A DNA stretch of 64,000 nucleotides from Natrinema caseinilyticum (GCF_024227435.1 NZ_CP100445.1:434001-498000); one strand, 5' to 3'. Shown: positions 1-9,045, numbered from the stretch's first letter. Notes: generated by a model not told the origin, from the letters alone. Made by a program: numbers and translations.

Positions 1-930
1 CGGTACGACGTCGACGTCTACGACGACTACCACAGTCTCTACGACGAAATCGACGCCGTCGTTATAACGACACCGAACAAGTACCACGAGGAGTACGCCG
101 TCGCCGCCCTCGAACGCGACTGCCACGTCCTGCTCGAGAAGCCGCTCGCGCACACGGTCGAGAGCGCTCGCCGGATCGCCGACGCGGCGTCGGCGTCGGC
201 GGGGACGTTCCAGATCGGATTCAACAATCGGTTTCTGAACGCTGTTCAGATCATCAAGGATCGGATCGAACGCGGCGACTTCGGGGACCTCACTCACGTC
301 GAGGCGAACTACGTCCGTCGGCGCGGCGTCCCCGGCCGCGGTTCGTGGTTCACCCGTCGGGAGGTATCGGGTGGCGGTTCGCTCATCGACCTCGGCGTTC
401 ACGCGATCGACCTCTCGATGTACTTGCTCGGCTATCCGGACGTCGAGGAAGTTTCGGGGGTGACGCGTTCGAGCTTCGGCGACCGGGACGACTACGCCTA
501 TCTCGAGATGTGGGGCGCTGACAGCGGCCCGGACGGGTTCGACGTCGACGATTCGGCGAGCGCGTTCATCCGGTGTACGGGGGGACACACGGTCTCCCTC
601 GAGGTGGCCTGGGCGACCAATCGACCGCCGACGCACGAATTCGTCGTCCGCGGAACCGAGGCGGCCGCACGATTCGATCTACTGGAGGGTGATCTGACGA
701 TCCACTCGGCGAGCGCCGACGGGCCGGATCACCTGCTCGATACCGCCGTCGAGGTCCGCGAGAACGACACCCACGCCGACGAACAACGGGCGTTTTTCGA
801 CGCGGTCACGACCAGCCGCGATACCTGCGGTTCCATCGACGACGCGGTCACGGTCCAGGAAATTATCGATGCCATCTACCGCTCGAGTGAGGGCGGCCAC
901 ACCGTGGTATTCGACGAATCAGTTCCGTGA
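1..930 (+). CDS. Gfo/Idh/MocA-family oxidoreductase, 5' end outside window
   Basis: The reading frame is open from base 1 to the TGA at 928-930 (309 visible residues), so only the start and the N-terminal Rossmann glycine motif are missing. Visible family marks are the EKP triplet (visible residues 46-48), which carries the catalytic Lys, and GGGSLIDLGVHAID (124-137), the usual stretch before the substrate-binding C-terminal sheet. Such enzymes oxidise sugars, inositols or related polyols with NAD(P). It is followed 199 nt later by a TIM-barrel epimerase and another Gfo/Idh/MocA gene, so a sugar or inositol catabolic role is likely. The substrate cannot be read from the sequence. Confidence 0.93.
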   Translation, partial: RYDVDVYDDYHSLYDEIDAVVITTPNKYHEEYAVAALERDCHVLLEKPLAHTVESARRIADAASASAGTFQIGFNNRFLNAVQIIKDRIERGDFGDLTHVEANYVRRRGVPGRGSWFTRREVSGGGSLIDLGVHAIDLSMYLLGYPDVEEVSGVTRSSFGDRDDYAYLEMWGADSGPDGFDVDDSASAFIRCTGGHTVSLEVAWATNRPPTHEFVVRGTEAAARFDLLEGDLTIHSASADGPDHLLDTAVEVRENDTHADEQRAFFDAVTTSRDTCGSIDDAVTVQEIIDAIYRSSEGGHTVVFDESVP

Positions 931-1070
931 CCAGCGCACTCACGAATTCGTCACGACCGGGCTGACTCGACGTGGCCGCCGGACGGCGGTCCCGATACGT
1001 CGCCGGCGACGAACGACGCGCGCGCGTCACCGATTCCGGCCGCAAACGGTGCGAACAGTATCGACTGAAT

Positions 1071-1086
1071 TTTATTTTATATTAAA
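1071..1086 (+). promoter_or_regulatory. AT-rich TATA-like element before the epimerase gene
   Basis: A run of T and A (tttattttatattaaa) stands out in an otherwise GC-rich spacer, 44 nt before the ATG at 1130. It fits an archaeal TATA box giving a short leader. A perfect 12-mer palindrome, acgcgcgcgcgt, lies just upstream at 1016-1027. The epimerase gene therefore probably has its own promoter rather than depending on the gene before it. Confidence 0.55.
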
Positions 1087-1129
1087 CAATCGTGAAATTT
1101 ATGCGTGCCGATTCCGTCGTTCGAACCGT

Positions 1130-2098
1130 ATGGAGATCGGAGTACACACGCCACCGCTCGCGAACGAATCGCTCGAGGACGCGCTCGCGTACCTCGCGAA
1201 CGTCGGGGTCGACGCCATCGAACCCGGTGTCGGGGGATATCCCGGCGACGACCACCTCGACCGCCGGACCTACTTAGACGACGAGGCCGCACAAGCCGAC
1301 CTGAAAGCGCTGCTCGAGCAGTACGGGATCACGATCAGCGCGCTCGCGACCCACAACAATCCGCTCCATCCGGACGAAACACGGGCCGAAGAAGCCGACG
1401 TCGAACTCCGGGAGGCGATCAGACTGGCGTCCCAGTTAGGGGTCGGTACTGTCACCTGTTTCTCGGGGCTGCCGGCGGGCAGCCCGACCGACGACACTCC
1501 CAACTGGATCACGGCGCCGTGGCCGCCCGAGCACGCCGACGCCCACGAGTACCAGTGGGAGGTGGCCCTGGACTATTGGACCGACCTCGCGGCGTCTGCG
1601 GACGACCACGACGTCGACCTCGCCCTCGAGATGCATCCGAACATGTTGGTGTACGAACCGCACGGGATGGCGCGCTTGCGCGCCGAGACGAACGACCGCG
1701 TCGGGGCGAACTTCGATCCCTCGCACCTCTACTGGCAGGGTATCTCGGTCACCGACGCCGTTCGATTCCTCGGCGAACGCGAGGCGATCCACCACGTCCA
1801 CGCCAAAGACACACGTATCTACGAGGAGCAGGCCCGCGAAAAAGGGGTCCTCGATACCACGCCGTACGACGACGAGGCGAACCGGTCGTGGCTCTTTCGC
1901 TCCGTCGGATACGGCCACGACGAATCCCACTGGAAGGATCTCGTCTCGACGCTCCGAATGGTCGGCTACGACGGGACACTGAGCATCGAACACGAGGACT
2001 CGCTGACCAGTTCGCGGGAAGGCCTCGAGAAGGCGGTCGACCTGCTCGAGCGGGCGATTTTCCGAGAGCAACCCGGGACCGCGTACTGGGCAGAGTGA
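1130..2098 (+). CDS. Sugar phosphate isomerase/epimerase (AP-endonuclease-2-like TIM barrel)
   Basis: A 322-residue protein starting MEIGVHTPPL. The frame is open further upstream, but the ATG at 1130 is the first start followed by family-like sequence, and a TATA-like element precedes it. TIM-barrel features of the xylose isomerase-like family are present: an acidic metal-site region (LALEMHPNM), GANFDPSHLYWQG, IHHVHAKDT and LSIEHED near the C-terminus, which supply the usual Glu/His/Asp metal ligands. Family members isomerise or epimerise keto-sugars and inosose-type compounds with a divalent metal. The flanking dehydrogenases support a carbohydrate or polyol pathway. The exact substrate is unknown. 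Confidence 0.9.
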   Translation: MEIGVHTPPLANESLEDALAYLANVGVDAIEPGVGGYPGDDHLDRRTYLDDEAAQADLKALLEQYGITISALATHNNPLHPDETRAEEADVELREAIRLASQLGVGTVTCFSGLPAGSPTDDTPNWITAPWPPEHADAHEYQWEVALDYWTDLAASADDHDVDLALEMHPNMLVYEPHGMARLRAETNDRVGANFDPSHLYWQGISVTDAVRFLGEREAIHHVHAKDTRIYEEQAREKGVLDTTPYDDEANRSWLFRSVGYGHDESHWKDLVSTLRMVGYDGTLSIEHEDSLTSSREGLEKAVDLLERAIFREQPGTAYWAE

Positions 2099-2152
2099 CC
2101 GAACCGTCACCGTCTTACGACCGGTCCCTTCGGTCCGTGATCGAAGCGTCCC

Positions 2153-2203
2153 CTCGGTCCCCGGGACTCGATCACCCCCTCAGTCCCCGGGACTCGATCA
2201 CCT
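2153..2203. repeat. Two-copy direct repeat after the epimerase gene
   Basis: Two nearly identical copies of about 25 nt, with a 26-nt period, lie head to tail about 55 nt after the epimerase stop. Each contains gtccccgggactcgatcacc. The copies differ mainly at one base (cggt versus cagt). Each has a CCCGGG centre. No function is evident; it could have arisen by slippage. Confidence 0.7.
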
Positions 2204-2295
2204 CGTCGCCGTAATTCCGCCCGCCCCGTCGGATTCGGCGCGGTTCGGTCGTCCTGACAGAAAGTTCTAACAACACCTATTGTGAATGAATAGCC

Positions 2296-3435
2296 ATGAC
2301 GCTGGAAGTCGGCGTACTCGGCTACGGATTCATGGGGAAAGCGCACGCGAACGCGATGGCGCGACTGCCGATGTTCTTCCCGGATGCGCCCGAAATCGAA
2401 CGGCGGGTCCTCGTCGGCCGCCACGAGGACGCACTGTCGGACGCCGCCGACCGACTCGGCTTCGAATCGATCGCGACGGACTGGGCGGACGTCGTCGACG
2501 ACGTCGACGTCTTCTACAATCTCGGGCCGAACCACGCCCACGTCGAGCCGTCGATCGCCGCCCTCGAGGCCGGCACCCCAGTATTTTGCGAAAAACCGCT
2601 CGCCCCGACGCTCGAGGACGCCGAAGCGATGGCCACGGCGGCCCACGAGGCCGGGACCGACGTGCCAGCAGGGTGTGCGTTCAATTACCGGTTCGTCCCG
2701 GCGATCCGGTACGCGAAACGGTTGCTCGAGGACGGCGAACTGGGCGACATCCACCACGTCCGCGCGCGATACCTCCAGGACTGGCTCGTCGATCCGACGG
2801 CGCCGTGGTCGTGGCGCAACGACGAAGAACTGGCCGGGTCCGGCGCGCTCGGCGATCTCGGCTCCCACTCGGTCGATCTCGTGCGATTTCTCGTCGGATC
2901 CGACGATCTCGCGGGAGAGATCGACCGGGTCAGCGGTCACCTGCGGACGTTCGTCGAGGAGCGGCCGACCGAAGACGCCCAAAGTGCCGGAGGCCCCGAA
3001 ACGCGGCCCGTCACCGTCGACGACGCCTACTCCGCACAACTCGAGTTCGAAAACGGCGCGATGGGAACCCTCGAGGGATCGCGCTTCGCGACGGGCCACA
3101 AGAACGATCACAGCCTCGAGATTCACGGCTCGGCGGGTAGTCTCCGGTTTTCGCTCGAGCGCCTGAACGAACTCGAGGTGCTTCGCGGCGACGATCGCGG
3201 GTACGAGACGATACTGGTCACCGACGAGGACGATCCGTACGTCGACCACTGGTGGCCGCCGGGTCACGTGCTCGGCTGGGAACACACCTTCGTCCACGAG
3301 AACTACGAATTCCTCACTGCGGTCGATCGCGGCGACACGTATGCGCCGAACTTCGACGACGGACTGGCCGCTCAGCGAGTCCTCGACGCGATCGAAGAGA
3401 GCGACGACAGCGGCGAGTGGATCGCTCTCGAGTGA
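2296..3435 (+). CDS. Gfo/Idh/MocA-family NAD(P)-dependent oxidoreductase
   Basis: A 379-residue intact dehydrogenase. The N-terminal Rossmann motif GYGFMG is at residues 9-14, the catalytic EKP at 99-101, and the conserved GALGDLGSHSVD at 183-194. This is the usual two-domain layout, with a nucleotide-binding half followed by an alpha/beta substrate domain. It lies 197 nt after the epimerase on the same strand and belongs to the same small sugar or inositol module. It is not a recent copy of the first gene, because sequence and length differ clearly. Substrate and cofactor preference cannot be told from sequence alone. Confidence 0.93.
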   Translation: MTLEVGVLGYGFMGKAHANAMARLPMFFPDAPEIERRVLVGRHEDALSDAADRLGFESIATDWADVVDDVDVFYNLGPNHAHVEPSIAALEAGTPVFCEKPLAPTLEDAEAMATAAHEAGTDVPAGCAFNYRFVPAIRYAKRLLEDGELGDIHHVRARYLQDWLVDPTAPWSWRNDEELAGSGALGDLGSHSVDLVRFLVGSDDLAGEIDRVSGHLRTFVEERPTEDAQSAGGPETRPVTVDDAYSAQLEFENGAMGTLEGSRFATGHKNDHSLEIHGSAGSLRFSLERLNELEVLRGDDRGYETILVTDEDDPYVDHWWPPGHVLGWEHTFVHENYEFLTAVDRGDTYAPNFDDGLAAQRVLDAIEESDDSGEWIALE

Positions 3436-3595
3436 CCTCGTACGGGCGACGAACTGACCGATCACCATCGAGCGACCGTTCTCCGTTCGTTCCGGACCCG
3501 TCAGTTCCGGAAACTGATCGCCTATCGAGCCGATCGGAGTCGGATCGGTGCCCGTTTCGGAGAACGGACGGGAGCGACCGATGACCGCGGCCGAT

Positions 3596-3844
3596 TCACT
3601 CCGACTCTATTCTGCTTACCGTGTGAATCTGACCGTACCGAACGCCGCCGTCTTCCGGAGCGTTGCCGTCGATTTCGAGATAGTCCGCCTCGAATCCCGT
3701 CACCTCGCCGCTGACGGATAGCTGGTGATCTTCGGTCCGTTCCTCGTTGCGAACCTCGACGACGTCGCCGATATCGACGTGGTTCTGGACCAGTTCCGCC
3801 GTTCGTCTGTCGTCGGCGTCGGGGGCAACAGTCAGATCTGTCAT
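3596..3844 (-). CDS. Small acidic hypothetical protein
   Basis: An 82-residue protein beginning MTDLTVAPDADDRR. I chose this start because the 28 codons before it are Arg-rich and non-haloarchaeal in character. It is predicted soluble and beta-rich, with the segment GDVVEVRNEERTED and a GYxxY-like core, suggestive of a small barrel, but I do not recognise a family. It converges with the dehydrogenase ending at 3435, and its start faces the remnant at 3938-4234. No function is assigned. Confidence 0.65.
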   Translation of the reverse strand: MTDLTVAPDADDRRTAELVQNHVDIGDVVEVRNEERTEDHQLSVSGEVTGFEADYLEIDGNAPEDGGVRYGQIHTVSRIESE

Positions 3845-3937
3845 GGTGGCCTGGCGGTAGCGTGTCGTCCCGCGTAGCTCTTGAGCACGAATTCGCAACC
3901 CGCTTCGCCGTTCATCGCCGGGAATCACGACGGGCAG

Positions 3938-4234
3938 ATGCGTCGGCTCTCGACCGCCGAGGAGAGCGACACGCTTTCTGAAGCGGAGCGACCCGTCGTG
4001 CGGTACGTGGAAGCCGTCTCGCGGCGCCGACGACGGTTTCGGACTCCTACTCGATGCGCTGGAGACGGAATTCGACGACGCGGAACTGGTCGTACTGACC
4101 GCGGTGATCGCCTTGGAGAACTATCGGACTCGGTACACCCACGCCGTGACCTCGATCCGCAGGGCCTGTCGGACGGCGCGTTCTGTCCGTGGCCCGAACG
4201 ACCGTTTTTGTACGAACCGGTCCAATGGGAACCA
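3938..4234 (+). pseudogene. Remnant of a carboxymuconolactone decarboxylase/AhpD-like gene, frameshifted twice
   Basis: Three pieces in two frames read as one acidic protein. The first, from the ATG at 3938, contains LSEAERPVVRYVEAVSR. From about 4023 the next frame gives GADDGFGLLLDALE, then a segment ending ALENYRTRYTHAV. Near 4152 the first frame resumes with LDPQGLSDGAFCPW. The order (AERxxVxYxxAV, then FDDAELVVLTAVIALxNYxTR, then LDPQG) resembles the C-terminal half of CMD-domain peroxidase-type proteins in haloarchaea. The two shifts cancel each other. The CxxC redox motif of AhpD proteins is not seen, and the N-terminal half is missing. The family call is an inference from pattern only. 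Confidence 0.55.
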
Positions 4235-5467
4235 ATGAAGATCATCAAGGACAGCGTTCACGACCACATCCAGGTCGACGGCGTCGCCCGCGACCTGCTG
4301 GATACGCCGGCACTCCAGCGACTTCGGAACATCAGACAGCTCGGGACCGTCTCGCTGGTCTATCCGTCGGCCAACCACACACGTTTCGAACACAGTCTCG
4401 GCGTCTATCATCTCGCCGGCGAGGCCCTGGAACACCTCGGTGTCGAGGGGGCGCGAGCGGAACGGGTCCGCGCAGCGGCCATCCTCCACGACGTCGGGCA
4501 CGGGCCGTTCAGCCACAACCTCGAGTCCCTGACCCACCGCCGGACCGGCCGCTATCACGACGACGTTCACGAACTCCTCGCCGACGGAGCGGTCGGTGAC
4601 GTGTTGCGCGATCACGACCTCGAACCGGCGACGGTGGCGGATCTGGTCGCCGGCGACGGACGGTTCGGACAACTGGTATCGGGGGAACTCGACGTCGACC
4701 GAATGGACTATCTGGTGCGTGACGCACACCACACGGGAGTCCCCTACGGGACGATCGACCACGGCCGCCTCGTCCGCGAACTGGCGTTCGCCGACGGCGA
4801 ACTCGTCCTGGCCGAGGGAAACGTCCAGACGGCCGAGAGCCTCCTCGTCGCTCGAGCCCTGATGAACCCGACCGTCTACAGCCACAGCGTCGCTCGTATC
4901 AGCAAGGCGATGCTTCGACGCGCCGGGGAACGGCTGCTCGAAGAGCCATCCGCCGACGTCGACGCCTCCACGCTCCAGCGAATGGACGACCACGACCTGA
5001 TCGTCGCGTTGCGGTCCTGTGAGTCGACGGCGGAATTGTCCCGACGACTGGATCAGCGGGACCTCTTCAAGCGGGCGGTGTGGGCCGAAATCGACGACGT
5101 TCCCGGCGGGATAATCGAGGCCGACCACGAGTCGATCCGCGAGTTCGAGCGGGAGATCGCCGATCGAGCGAGCGTCGCTCCGGCCCACGTCGTTCTCGAC
5201 GTGCCGAATCGACCCTCGATGACGGAGTCGACGACGCGCGTGATGGTAAACGGCGATATCCGCCGACTGGGACAGCAGTCGCCGCTGGTCGAAGCCCTCC
5301 GGGCGGCCCAGTACTCCCAGTGGCGTCTCGGCGTCTACTCGCCGCCGGTGCTGCGCGACCGCGTCGGCCGCGCTGCGGTCGACGTACTCGGCCTCTCCAT
5401 CGACGGCGCGCTGGTCAGCGAGGTGCGCGACGGACTCGACGCGACGCTGGATCAGTTCGTCGATTGA
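4235..5467 (+). CDS. HD-superfamily phosphohydrolase
   Basis: A 410-residue protein starting MKIIKDSVHDHIQV; the frame is open upstream but that part belongs to the remnant. The HD metal site is clear: His53 in FEHSLGVY, His85-Asp86 in AILHDVGHGPFSHN and His89, with a distal Asp in the DVDRMDYLVRDA segment. This layout matches the family of SAMHD1-like and bacterial YdhJ-type nucleotide phosphohydrolases, which usually hydrolyse dNTPs or other phosphoesters. The substrate is inferred only. The start codon overlaps a stop of the decayed upstream frame in an ATGA. Confidence 0.88.
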   Translation: MKIIKDSVHDHIQVDGVARDLLDTPALQRLRNIRQLGTVSLVYPSANHTRFEHSLGVYHLAGEALEHLGVEGARAERVRAAAILHDVGHGPFSHNLESLTHRRTGRYHDDVHELLADGAVGDVLRDHDLEPATVADLVAGDGRFGQLVSGELDVDRMDYLVRDAHHTGVPYGTIDHGRLVRELAFADGELVLAEGNVQTAESLLVARALMNPTVYSHSVARISKAMLRRAGERLLEEPSADVDASTLQRMDDHDLIVALRSCESTAELSRRLDQRDLFKRAVWAEIDDVPGGIIEADHESIREFEREIADRASVAPAHVVLDVPNRPSMTESTTRVMVNGDIRRLGQQSPLVEALRAAQYSQWRLGVYSPPVLRDRVGRAAVDVLGLSIDGALVSEVRDGLDATLDQFVD

Positions 5468-5530
5468 GCGTTATTCGTTTCCCGCTCGCCGATTGCTTCC
5501 CTTCTTCGCATCTCGATGAGTTTTTCCCGT

Positions 5531-5540
5531 GTTTTAAATG
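5531..5540 (+). promoter_or_regulatory. TATA-like box before the CPBP gene
   Basis: The sequence gttttaaatg lies in a short AT-rich stretch 38 nt before the ATG at 5578. It fits an archaeal TATA box with a leader of about 10-15 nt. The promoter looks intact although the gene it serves is frameshifted. Confidence 0.5.
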
Positions 5541-5577
5541 AAATGATCGAAGCAATAGATGTTCAAACAGATTCCAT

Positions 5578-6307
5578 ATGGCGGAAACAGACGACGTAAT
5601 CGCGAAGCGAGAGGGAAGCCCGTTTCTGACGGTACTCGTTGCCATCGGGCTCACGATCGCGGGCGTCCTCGGATCGATCCTGTTTGCGGTTCCGGTCGGG
5701 ATCGTGGGGGTACTCGGCCCTGGTGATCCGACAGGATTACTCTGGTTCGTCATCACAGCGGCCGTCGCTGCGGAAATCGGCTATCTAGCGGTCGGGTACG
5801 GTTACTGTCGGCTCCGAGACCGTTCCACTGCGTCGACAGGGCTGTTCGACGGGCAGACTCGAGCAATCGTGATCGGTACCGTCGGTGCGCTCGTCATCGG
5901 CATCGGGCTGTTCTCGCTGCTCGGGGTTTTCGATCTCCAACCACGGACGTTCTACACGACGGAGGAAATCGATTCGGGGGTGTTTTTCGCCACCGCCGCG
6001 GTGATCGTCCTCGTCGCCCCGCCGACCGAGGAGTACCTCTTCCGCGGGGCGAACCAGGGCCGACTCCGCGATGCGTTCGGTCCGGCCGGGGCGGTCGCGG
6101 GTGCCCCCTGCTCTTCGGTGCGGCCCACGTTCCGAACTACCTCGGATCCGAGGTGCCAGCGTTGATCGCTGCGCGACCGTACTCGGCCTCGTCGGCGCCA
6201 TCTTCGGATACGCGTACGAACGAACGGGGAACCTGTTCGTGCTGATCGCCGTCCACACCGGCTACAATCTCGTTCTGATGGCCGTGAGCGCGACGGCATT
6301 CGTCTAG
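5578..6307 (+). pseudogene. CPBP-family intramembrane metalloprotease, disrupted by two frameshifts
   Basis: The CPBP (CAAX protease/bacteriocin-processing, Abi) fold is readable only across three frames. Frame 1 (5578 to about 6105) gives several membrane segments and the Glu motif TEEYLFRG at residues 150-157. Frame 3 (about 6108-6170) gives LLFGAAHVPNYLG with the first catalytic-site His. Frame 2 (about 6173-6307) gives VLGLVGAIFGYAYERTGNLF and HTGYNLVLM with the second His/Asn motif. Each change equals loss of one base (or gain of two). Read as one protein it would be about 240 residues, normal for the family. Either a recent pseudogene or a sequence error; as written it yields a truncated protein of 195 residues lacking both His motifs. 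Confidence 0.8.
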
Positions 6308-6378
6308 CGGCGCTCGAGGACTGTGAAAATCCGGTCCGACGGCGAACCGTTGAAGACCCTGACGGCGAACTGATCGGT

Positions 6379-7404
6379 ATGGAACGAACGGGAACGATCC
6401 TGCGCGGCCGCGAATTCGACCCCGTCGAGGGTCGAATCGTGATCGACGAGGACGGCCGCATCGAAGCCATCGAGGAGGCGTCGGTCGACAGCGACGACCT
6501 CATCCTGCCGGCGTTCGTCAACGCCCACACCCACATCGGCGACTCGATCGCCAAGGAGGCCGGCGGCGGCCTCTCGCTCGAGGAACTCGTCGCGCCACCG
6601 GACGGTCTGAAACATCGGCTACTTCGGGCGGCCTCGCGAGACGAACTCGTGAGCGCGATGAATCGATCGTTGCGGTTCATGCAGCGTGCCGGCACCGCCG
6701 CTTGTCTCGACTTCCGCGAGGGCGGCGTCGCAGGGGTTCGAATGCTCGAGGACGCCGCGGCGGGCCTCGAGATCGACGCGGTCTCCTTCGCCCGAGAGTC
6801 CGCCGACGCCATGCGCGCGGGTGACGGATTCGGCGCGAGCGGAGCCAACGATGCGACCTTCGACCGGGAACGGGAGGCGACGCGCGAGGCCGGCAAGCCG
6901 TTCGGAATTCACGCGGGCGAGGTCGACGAAAGCGACATTTCACCGGCGCTGAACCTCGACCCCGATTTCCTGGTCCACATGGTTCACCCGGAACCGGTCC
7001 ATCTCGAGCGCATAGCCGAAAGCGAGATTCCGGTGGTGGTCTGTCCGCGCTCGAATCTCGTGACCGACGTGGGGCTGTCTCCCTACGAGGCGCTCGACGA
7101 GCGAACGACGCTCGCGCTCGGCACCGACAACGTGATGCTCAACTCGCCGTCGATGTTCCGCGAGATGGAGTTCCTCGCGAAGCTTTCGGCCCTCCCCGCG
7201 GACGTCATCCTCCGCATGGCGACCGTCAACGGGGCCGAAATCGCCGACCTCGAGTACGGTCTGCTCGAGCCCGGACGGGCGGCACGACTGCTCGTGCTCG
7301 ACGGCGACTCGGACAACATGGCCGGCGCTCGAGACCCGGTTCGGGCCGTCGTCAGGCGCGCTGGCGTCGACGACGTCCGGGAGGTCGTGTTCGGGGATCG
7401 GTAG
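6379..7404 (+). CDS. Amidohydrolase-superfamily protein
   Basis: A 341-residue metal-dependent hydrolase. The N-terminal beta-sandwich strands are followed by the metal motif AHTHIGD (His50 and His52), then GIHAGEVDESD, a VVCPRSNL strand and LALGTDNVMLNSP, whose Asp is the usual catalytic residue. C-terminal strands close the sandwich. The order matches the chlorohydrolase/deaminase (TRZ/ATZ, SsnA-like) branch, which removes amino groups or chloride from heterocycles. The exact substrate is not readable. It converges with the next gene with a 1-nt gap. Confidence 0.85.
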   Translation: MERTGTILRGREFDPVEGRIVIDEDGRIEAIEEASVDSDDLILPAFVNAHTHIGDSIAKEAGGGLSLEELVAPPDGLKHRLLRAASRDELVSAMNRSLRFMQRAGTAACLDFREGGVAGVRMLEDAAAGLEIDAVSFARESADAMRAGDGFGASGANDATFDREREATREAGKPFGIHAGEVDESDISPALNLDPDFLVHMVHPEPVHLERIAESEIPVVVCPRSNLVTDVGLSPYEALDERTTLALGTDNVMLNSPSMFREMEFLAKLSALPADVILRMATVNGAEIADLEYGLLEPGRAARLLVLDGDSDNMAGARDPVRAVVRRAGVDDVREVVFGDR

Positions 7405-7405
7405 C

Positions 7406-7906
7406 TCAGTCGAGTCGCTCGGACGTCTCCGCGTGCGCTTTCGAGAGCGCGACGTACCTGTCCGCCGTCGCCTCGAGTTCCGGATCGTCGATCGTCGTCT
7501 TCGGTTCGGCGGGTGACCCGACGACGAGCGTCGACGCGGGAACCTCGGTACCTTCCGTGACGACGCTGCCGGCGGCGACGACTGCCCCCGGACCGATGTG
7601 TGCCCCGTCGAGGACGACCGCATTCATTCCAACCAACGCCCGTTCGGCGACGGTCGCGTCGTGGACGATCGCACTGTGGCCGACGGTGGAATAGGGCTCG
7701 AGCGTCGCGTCTTCGTGGAGAACGGCGTTGTCCTGAACGTTTGCACCTTCGCCGACGACGATCGTGCCGTGATCGCCGCGAAGCGTGGTATTCGGCCAGA
7801 TACTGGCCTCGTCTTCGATGACGACATCGCCGATGACGACGGCAGCGTCGTCGACGTACGCCGAGTCAGCGATCTGCGGTTCCGTTCCGTCGAACGTGCG
7901 TATCAT
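7406..7906 (-). CDS. Gamma-carbonic anhydrase-like hexapeptide protein
   Basis: A 166-residue left-handed beta-helix protein starting MIRTFDGTEPQIADSAYV. Repeated hexapeptides ([IV]GDVVI, VVVGEGANVQDNAV, LEPYSTVGHSAIVHDATV, ALVGMNAVVLDG) are obvious, and the His pair in VGHSAIVHDA matches the zinc ligand positions of gamma-class carbonic anhydrases. Many archaeal members lack proven anhydrase activity, so function remains open. An alternative start 13 codons upstream (MGIFKAIL, at 7945) is possible. Confidence 0.88.
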   Translation of the reverse strand: MIRTFDGTEPQIADSAYVDDAAVVIGDVVIEDEASIWPNTTLRGDHGTIVVGEGANVQDNAVLHEDATLEPYSTVGHSAIVHDATVAERALVGMNAVVLDGAHIGPGAVVAAGSVVTEGTEVPASTLVVGSPAEPKTTIDDPELEATADRYVALSKAHAETSERLD

Positions 7907-8606
7907 GCTCGTTCCTGTCTCGAGAATCGCCTTGAAGATGCCCATCGATGACGACGCCCGTGTTTCCGCGAACGCCGTTCGGGTTCGGACGCCACGGACC
8001 CTCGTTTCGCGCCCGCTTGCCGCTCGGGCCGAGTTATCTCGTCCCGGATTATTTCCAAAACCAATACAGTTTGGCGGCACGGCTAAATCAGAGTCCGTCG
8101 AATCAATAGTCGGCGGCACGGAACTATCCACTCGGACAGTCGTCTGCCGCCGTGTCATCCCCCCGAACCATGGCGGTTCGGAACCCCCCTTTCGAATCCG
8201 CTTCCCGCACTCATTTCCCCTTTCGTCCACTTCCCCGACGAGTATCCGGTCGATAGTCGTCGCAACCGCCCCTCGAGTTGCTGAATCCGATTCCCATCAC
8301 TCCACAGCCGTCTCAGTTGGGACGCGATTTCGAAGGCCGTCCGCCGCCGCCGGTCACACCGTGGAAGGTCCCCATCCTGCGACAGCCGTCCTCACGAACC
8401 GGCCACAATCCGACCGTCGACGGTCCGTTCGAGGACGATCGGCGGGAACGTATTCACCCCGTACGGTCCGCATCTGGGTGTTTCTTGCACCACGTGAATC
8501 GATTCCTTCGACGCCGTTCCGAATTCGACCCGTCCGAACGGGGGTCGTCGGGAGTGGTTTCGATACGAGGTCGCCTCTATCGGACGCAGTCGTCCGGATC
8601 GGGGGC
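7907..8606. other. Long gap without a recognisable gene
   Basis: About 700 nt between the carbonic anhydrase-like gene (leftward) and the 3' end of the OsmC gene. Open frames on both strands are Arg/Ser-rich shadows without family features. A somewhat AT-richer patch (gattatttccaaaacc, near 8047-8062) may hold a promoter for the leftward gene. The octamer cggcacgg occurs twice, about 37 nt apart, near 8073 and 8110. I see nothing else. Confidence 0.5.
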
Positions 8607-9002
8607 TCAGAACGCGTTCCCCTCGAAACTCGTGTCCGCGTGCAAGCCGTCTTTCAGCGCGTCGTGGACCTTGCAGAGTTCGAACCCCCGCTCGATGATC
8701 TCCTCGCCCGTGTCGCCGTCTACGTCCGCCTCGACGCGGATATCGAAGTGTATCGACTCGAGTTTGTCGTCGTCGTTGAGTTCGCCGGTCGATTCGATCT
8801 CGATCCGGCCGAGGTCGTCGACCCCGCGTTGCTGGCCCCCGACCCGGAGCGCGGGAACGTAACAGGACCCGTACGCCGCCAACAGTGCCTCGAGGGTATC
8901 GGGCGCGTCCTCCCCGTTCGCGTCGATCGTCGTTTCGAAGTCGCGGACCTCGTTCGTGGCGCTGTACCCTTCGTCGGAAACGGTGGTCGCATGCTTTGCC
9001 AT
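8607..9002 (-). CDS. OsmC-family protein
   Basis: A 131-residue protein starting MAKHATTVSDEGY. It has both redox cysteines typical of OsmC/Ohr proteins: Cys47 in LLAAYGSCYVPAL and Cys110 in GFELCKVHDAL. Family members reduce organic hydroperoxides in the cytosol using dithiol chemistry. Length is normal. The TTG/CTG region six codons upstream was not used, because MAKH has a TATA-like gtaaac element at a leaderless distance. A perfect dyad lies just upstream of that element. Confidence 0.9.
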   Translation of the reverse strand: MAKHATTVSDEGYSATNEVRDFETTIDANGEDAPDTLEALLAAYGSCYVPALRVGGQQRGVDDLGRIEIESTGELNDDDKLESIHFDIRVEADVDGDTGEEIIERGFELCKVHDALKDGLHADTSFEGNAF

Positions 9003-9045
9003 GGCAATCGAGGACTCCACGGGCGGCGCTGTAAACGTTGGTGGT

